DNA of 8,316 nt from Hymenobacter sp. GTDB lineage: Bacteria; Bacteroidota; Bacteroidia; Cytophagales; Hymenobacteraceae. Shown piece by piece: positions 6,561 to 8,316 of this stretch (the stretch's first letter is position 1; the number at the start of each line of letters is the position of its first letter). The notes beneath the pieces are model-generated. The model was not told the origin of the DNA. It searched no databases and worked only from the letters and a program-made list of their open reading frames with translations. Both the position numbers and the translations under genes were made by a program. The stretch lies in contig JANYFQ010000416.1 of NCBI GenBank assembly GCA_025362615.1, forward strand, positions 1 through 8,316. The letters are read 5' to 3'.

Positions 6561-8316
6561 CAAATCAATCCTGCCTGGCAAAGCGCCCTGGCCTCCAGCC
6601 CAACCATGGCCGGGTCTACGGCCGAAACCAAGGCCACGGCCGTAGACCCGGCTACTGGGGCGGTGTTTGTCACGGGCTGCTTTACTGGGCAGGTGTCTTT
6701 TGGCAGCACCGTACTTACCAGTACGGGGGCCAGAGACGTATTTGTGGCCCGTTACAACCCCGGCTCCAACACCTGGGCCTGGGCCAGCGGCGGGGGCAGC
6801 GTCAATGAAGATGTTGGCTATGGCATCGCCACCGACGGCAGCAATGTCTATGTGTCCGGCTCGTACTTTGGCAACGCCACTTTTGGCGGGCTGGCCCTGG
6901 CCGGCGGCGGCATCAATATGTTTGTGGCGGCCTACTCGGCGACGGCCGGGGCGGGGGTATGGGTTCAAAGAGGCGGCGGCAGCACCAGCTACGGCTATGG
7001 TATTGCCACCGACGGCGCTAAAGTTTACGTGACGGGTTTGTTTGGTGGCAGCGGCACCTTTGCCGGCCAGGTATTGAACAGTGGCAGCGACTATGATGTA
7101 TTTGTGGCCGCTTACACGACTGCCGGCACCGGGGTGTGGGCCATCAGCGACGGGGGCAGCAATTACGACCAAGGCAACGGTATTGCCACCGACGGCAGCC
7201 GGGTGTATGTCACCGGCACTTTCACGACCGGTACCGTTATTGCCGGACAGACCTTAAGCGGTGCCAGCACAGAGGTATTCGTGGCGGCTTATTCGGCCAG
7301 CAGCGGCAGTGGCCTATGGGCCAAGAGCGGGGGCGGCAGCGGAATTGATGCGGGTAGCGGCGTGGCCACCGATGGCACAAATGTGTACGTGACGGGCTCC
7401 TATACCACGGACGCCACCTTTGCCGGGCAGGCCCTGAGCAGCGGCACGCACGACGTGTTTGTGGCGGCTTACTCGGCGGCCGCCGGCGCGGGGGTGTGGG
7501 CCAAAAGCGCCAGCAGCAGCATTTATGGGGAGGGCTACGGCGTTGCCACCGATGGCACCACGGTGTACGTGACGGGGGCTTTCCGCTCTAATACCACCAT
7601 TGCCGGACAGGCCCTGACCGGGGCCGACCGGGATGTATTCGTGGCGGCCTACTCGGCTGCGGCCGGGGCCGACCGCTGGGCCACCAGCGGGGGCAGCAGT
7701 AGCACCTTAGACTACGGCTACGGCATTGCCACCGATGGCACCAACGCCTACATGGGCGGGGTGGTGAGCTTACCAGCGGCCTTTGGTGCCCACGCGCTGC
7801 CTGGCAACAGCACCCAGGCGGCGGTGCTGGCCCGACTGGTGTTGCCGCCGACCATTACCAGTCTTTCGCCCACGAGCGGGGCGGCGGGCACCAGCGTCAC
7901 CATCACGGGCACCAACCTGAACGGGGCCACGCAGGTGCGCTTCAACGGCACGAGTCAAACCACCATCACTGGCAATACGACCACCGGTCTGACGGTAACA
8001 GTGCCCGCCGGGGCCAGTACCGGCAACGTGACCGTGACCACGCCCACCGGCACCAGCAACGGCTTGCCCTTCACCGTGCTGGTGCCCTCGCTGGCCGTGA
8101 GCCGGGGCGGCACGGCCTATCCAAACAACGGCACCGCTTACGGCTTCGGCAGCCAGGGCGTGGGCACCACCAGCACGGCCGTGGCCTTCACGCTCACCAA
8201 CAACGGCACGGCCCCGCTCACCATCAGCGGCATCGGCACGACGGGCGACTTTGCCGTGAGCGGGGCCGTGCCCACCACCGTGGCCAGCGGCGGCGGCACG
8301 GCCACGGTGAGCGTCA
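6441..8316 (+). CDS. Exported SBBP beta-propeller / IPT-TIG / choice-of-anchor-D-like protein (3' truncated)
   Basis: The frame is open from ATG 6441 to the window end (625 full codons, no stop). An in-frame TAG at 6387-6389 limits the start. ATG 6441 is preferred because it gives a complete signal peptide with basic residues (R10, R15), a hydrophobic core and an ALA-Q cleavage site at 40/41; the next ATG (6519, M27) falls inside the hydrophobic core. Domains: SBBP repeats about 41-468, IPT/TIG 470-549, start of a choice-of-anchor-D-like Ig domain 550-625+. SBBP repeats form beta-propellers found in secreted bacterial proteins. With IPT/TIG and anchor-D domains this is a common Cytophagales surface-protein layout that normally ends in a T9SS sorting domain, which would lie outside the window. 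Function is probably adhesion or binding; no catalytic residues are seen. It lies 321 bp after another secreted repeat protein on the same strand. Confidence 0.9.
   Translation, partial: MLCSTFSSDRSLPARATQTAFVACWLMLALLLALARPALAQINPAWQSALASSPTMAGSTAETKATAVDPATGAVFVTGCFTGQVSFGSTVLTSTGARDVFVARYNPGSNTWAWASGGGSVNEDVGYGIATDGSNVYVSGSYFGNATFGGLALAGGGINMFVAAYSATAGAGVWVQRGGGSTSYGYGIATDGAKVYVTGLFGGSGTFAGQVLNSGSDYDVFVAAYTTAGTGVWAISDGGSNYDQGNGIATDGSRVYVTGTFTTGTVIAGQTLSGASTEVFVAAYSASSGSGLWAKSGGGSGIDAGSGVATDGTNVYVTGSYTTDATFAGQALSSGTHDVFVAAYSAAAGAGVWAKSASSSIYGEGYGVATDGTTVYVTGAFRSNTTIAGQALTGADRDVFVAAYSAAAGADRWATSGGSSSTLDYGYGIATDGTNAYMGGVVSLPAAFGAHALPGNSTQAAVLARLVLPPTITSLSPTSGAAGTSVTITGTNLNGATQVRFNGTSQTTITGNTTTGLTVTVPAGASTGNVTVTTPTGTSNGLPFTVLVPSLAVSRGGTAYPNNGTAYGFGSQGVGTTSTAVAFTLTNNGTAPLTISGIGTTGDFAVSGAVPTTVASGGGTATVSV
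6609..6652. repeat. Perfect 16-bp inverted repeat inside the second CDS
   Basis: Bases 6609-6624 (GCCGGGTCTACGGCCG) are the exact reverse complement of 6637-6652, with a 12-base loop at 6625-6636. The structure spans codons 57-71, between the signal peptide and the first full propeller motif. As RNA it would form a very stable stem about 170 bases after the start codon. Its role is unknown. Confidence 0.85.
6627..7844 (+). repeat. Seven SBBP (beta-propeller) repeats
   Basis: Seven units of 59-61 residues (177-183 bp), with later units starting at 6813, 6990, 7173, 7350, 7530 and 7713. The consensus is YGIATDGxxVYVTGxF...FAGQxL...xDVFVAAYSAxxGxGVWAKSGGGS, the SBBP pattern. Seven VYVTG-like strands, seven FVAAY-like strands and seven W-strands can be counted, the first W-strand being PAWQSA (about residues 44-49) before unit 1. 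Unit 7 is degenerate (AYMGG, QAAVLARLV), as is usual for a closing blade. At the DNA level the units are only moderately similar, unlike the near-identical FG-GAP units in the first gene. Confidence 0.88.
7848..8087 (+). other. IPT/TIG domain of the second gene
   Basis: Residues 470-549 begin PTITSLSPTSGAAGTSVTI and continue GTNLNGATQVRFNG, TVTVPAGASTGNVTVTTPTG and FTV. This is a canonical IPT/TIG domain, closer to the family consensus than the two in the first gene. It follows the propeller directly. Confidence 0.9.
8088..8316 (+). other. Start of choice-of-anchor-D-like (ASPM/SPD-2/Hydin-type) Ig domain, cut by window edge
   Basis: Residues 550-625 read LAVSRGGTAYPNNGTAYGFGSQGVGTTS, then VAFTLTNNGTAPLTISGI, GDFAVSGAVP and SGGGTATVSV. 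The F-G-S-Q-x-V-G-T-x-S start, the FTLTNNGTAPLTI strand and the later DF..SG pattern match the choice-of-anchor-D type domain found before C-terminal sorting signals in secreted Bacteroidota proteins. The remainder lies beyond the window. Confidence 0.8.

Noticed and set aside
6297..7172. 291-codon minus-strand open frame across the intergenic region and the start of the second gene
   Set aside because: It lies antisense to a signal peptide and SBBP repeats that are clearly real, and its composition (Arg/Gly/Ala/His-rich) has no recognisable domain.
1..8316. A previously undescribed multi-gene system
   Set aside because: Both genes fit known classes of secreted Bacteroidota repeat proteins. 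No enzyme, toxin, nuclease or regulator is visible, so a new system is not supported here.

Overview
The window looks like a high-GC Bacteroidota chromosome, most likely a Hymenobacter-type member of the Cytophagales. The main evidence is a textbook type IX secretion system (T9SS) type A C-terminal sorting domain on the first gene. Composition and domain style fit too: very GC-rich coding DNA, Ala/Gly/Thr-rich secreted proteins built from FG-GAP, cadherin-like, IPT/TIG and SBBP modules, and no Shine-Dalgarno sequence. The genus is an inference.

Layout: two genes lie on the + strand, both cut by the window edges. Bases 3-6119 are the 3' part of a giant secreted repeat protein (2038 residues visible, start lost upstream). 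In order it has: four FG-GAP/VCBS-type calcium-loop units, three cadherin-like domains, one IPT/TIG domain, five FG-GAP units, one cadherin-like domain, one IPT/TIG domain, five FG-GAP units, a beta-rich low-complexity region, a GNPYP-containing conserved block, and the T9SS sorting domain. Bases 6120-6440 are non-coding and hold a strong 10-bp-stem hairpin just past the stop codon. Bases 6441-8316 are the 5' part of a second exported protein: signal peptide, seven SBBP beta-propeller repeats, an IPT/TIG domain and the start of a choice-of-anchor-D-like domain. It runs off the right edge.

Both products should cross the inner membrane by Sec, and the first should then cross the outer membrane by T9SS to the surface or medium. 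The second probably does the same, but its C-terminus is not visible. Their repeats are typical of adhesion or protein-protein and protein-glycan contact. No enzyme domain is visible in either, so they are best read as adhesin-like surface proteins with unknown ligands. The hairpin and the 321-bp gap suggest separate transcription units.

The most notable content is evolutionary and structural rather than a new system. The first gene is built from 171-bp units in strict register, with evidence of block duplication, seam-preserving module copying and small in-frame slippage events. The second encodes what looks like a complete seven-bladed propeller and carries a perfect 16-bp inverted repeat inside its coding sequence. 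I saw no RNA gene, mobile element, CRISPR array or defence-type operon.
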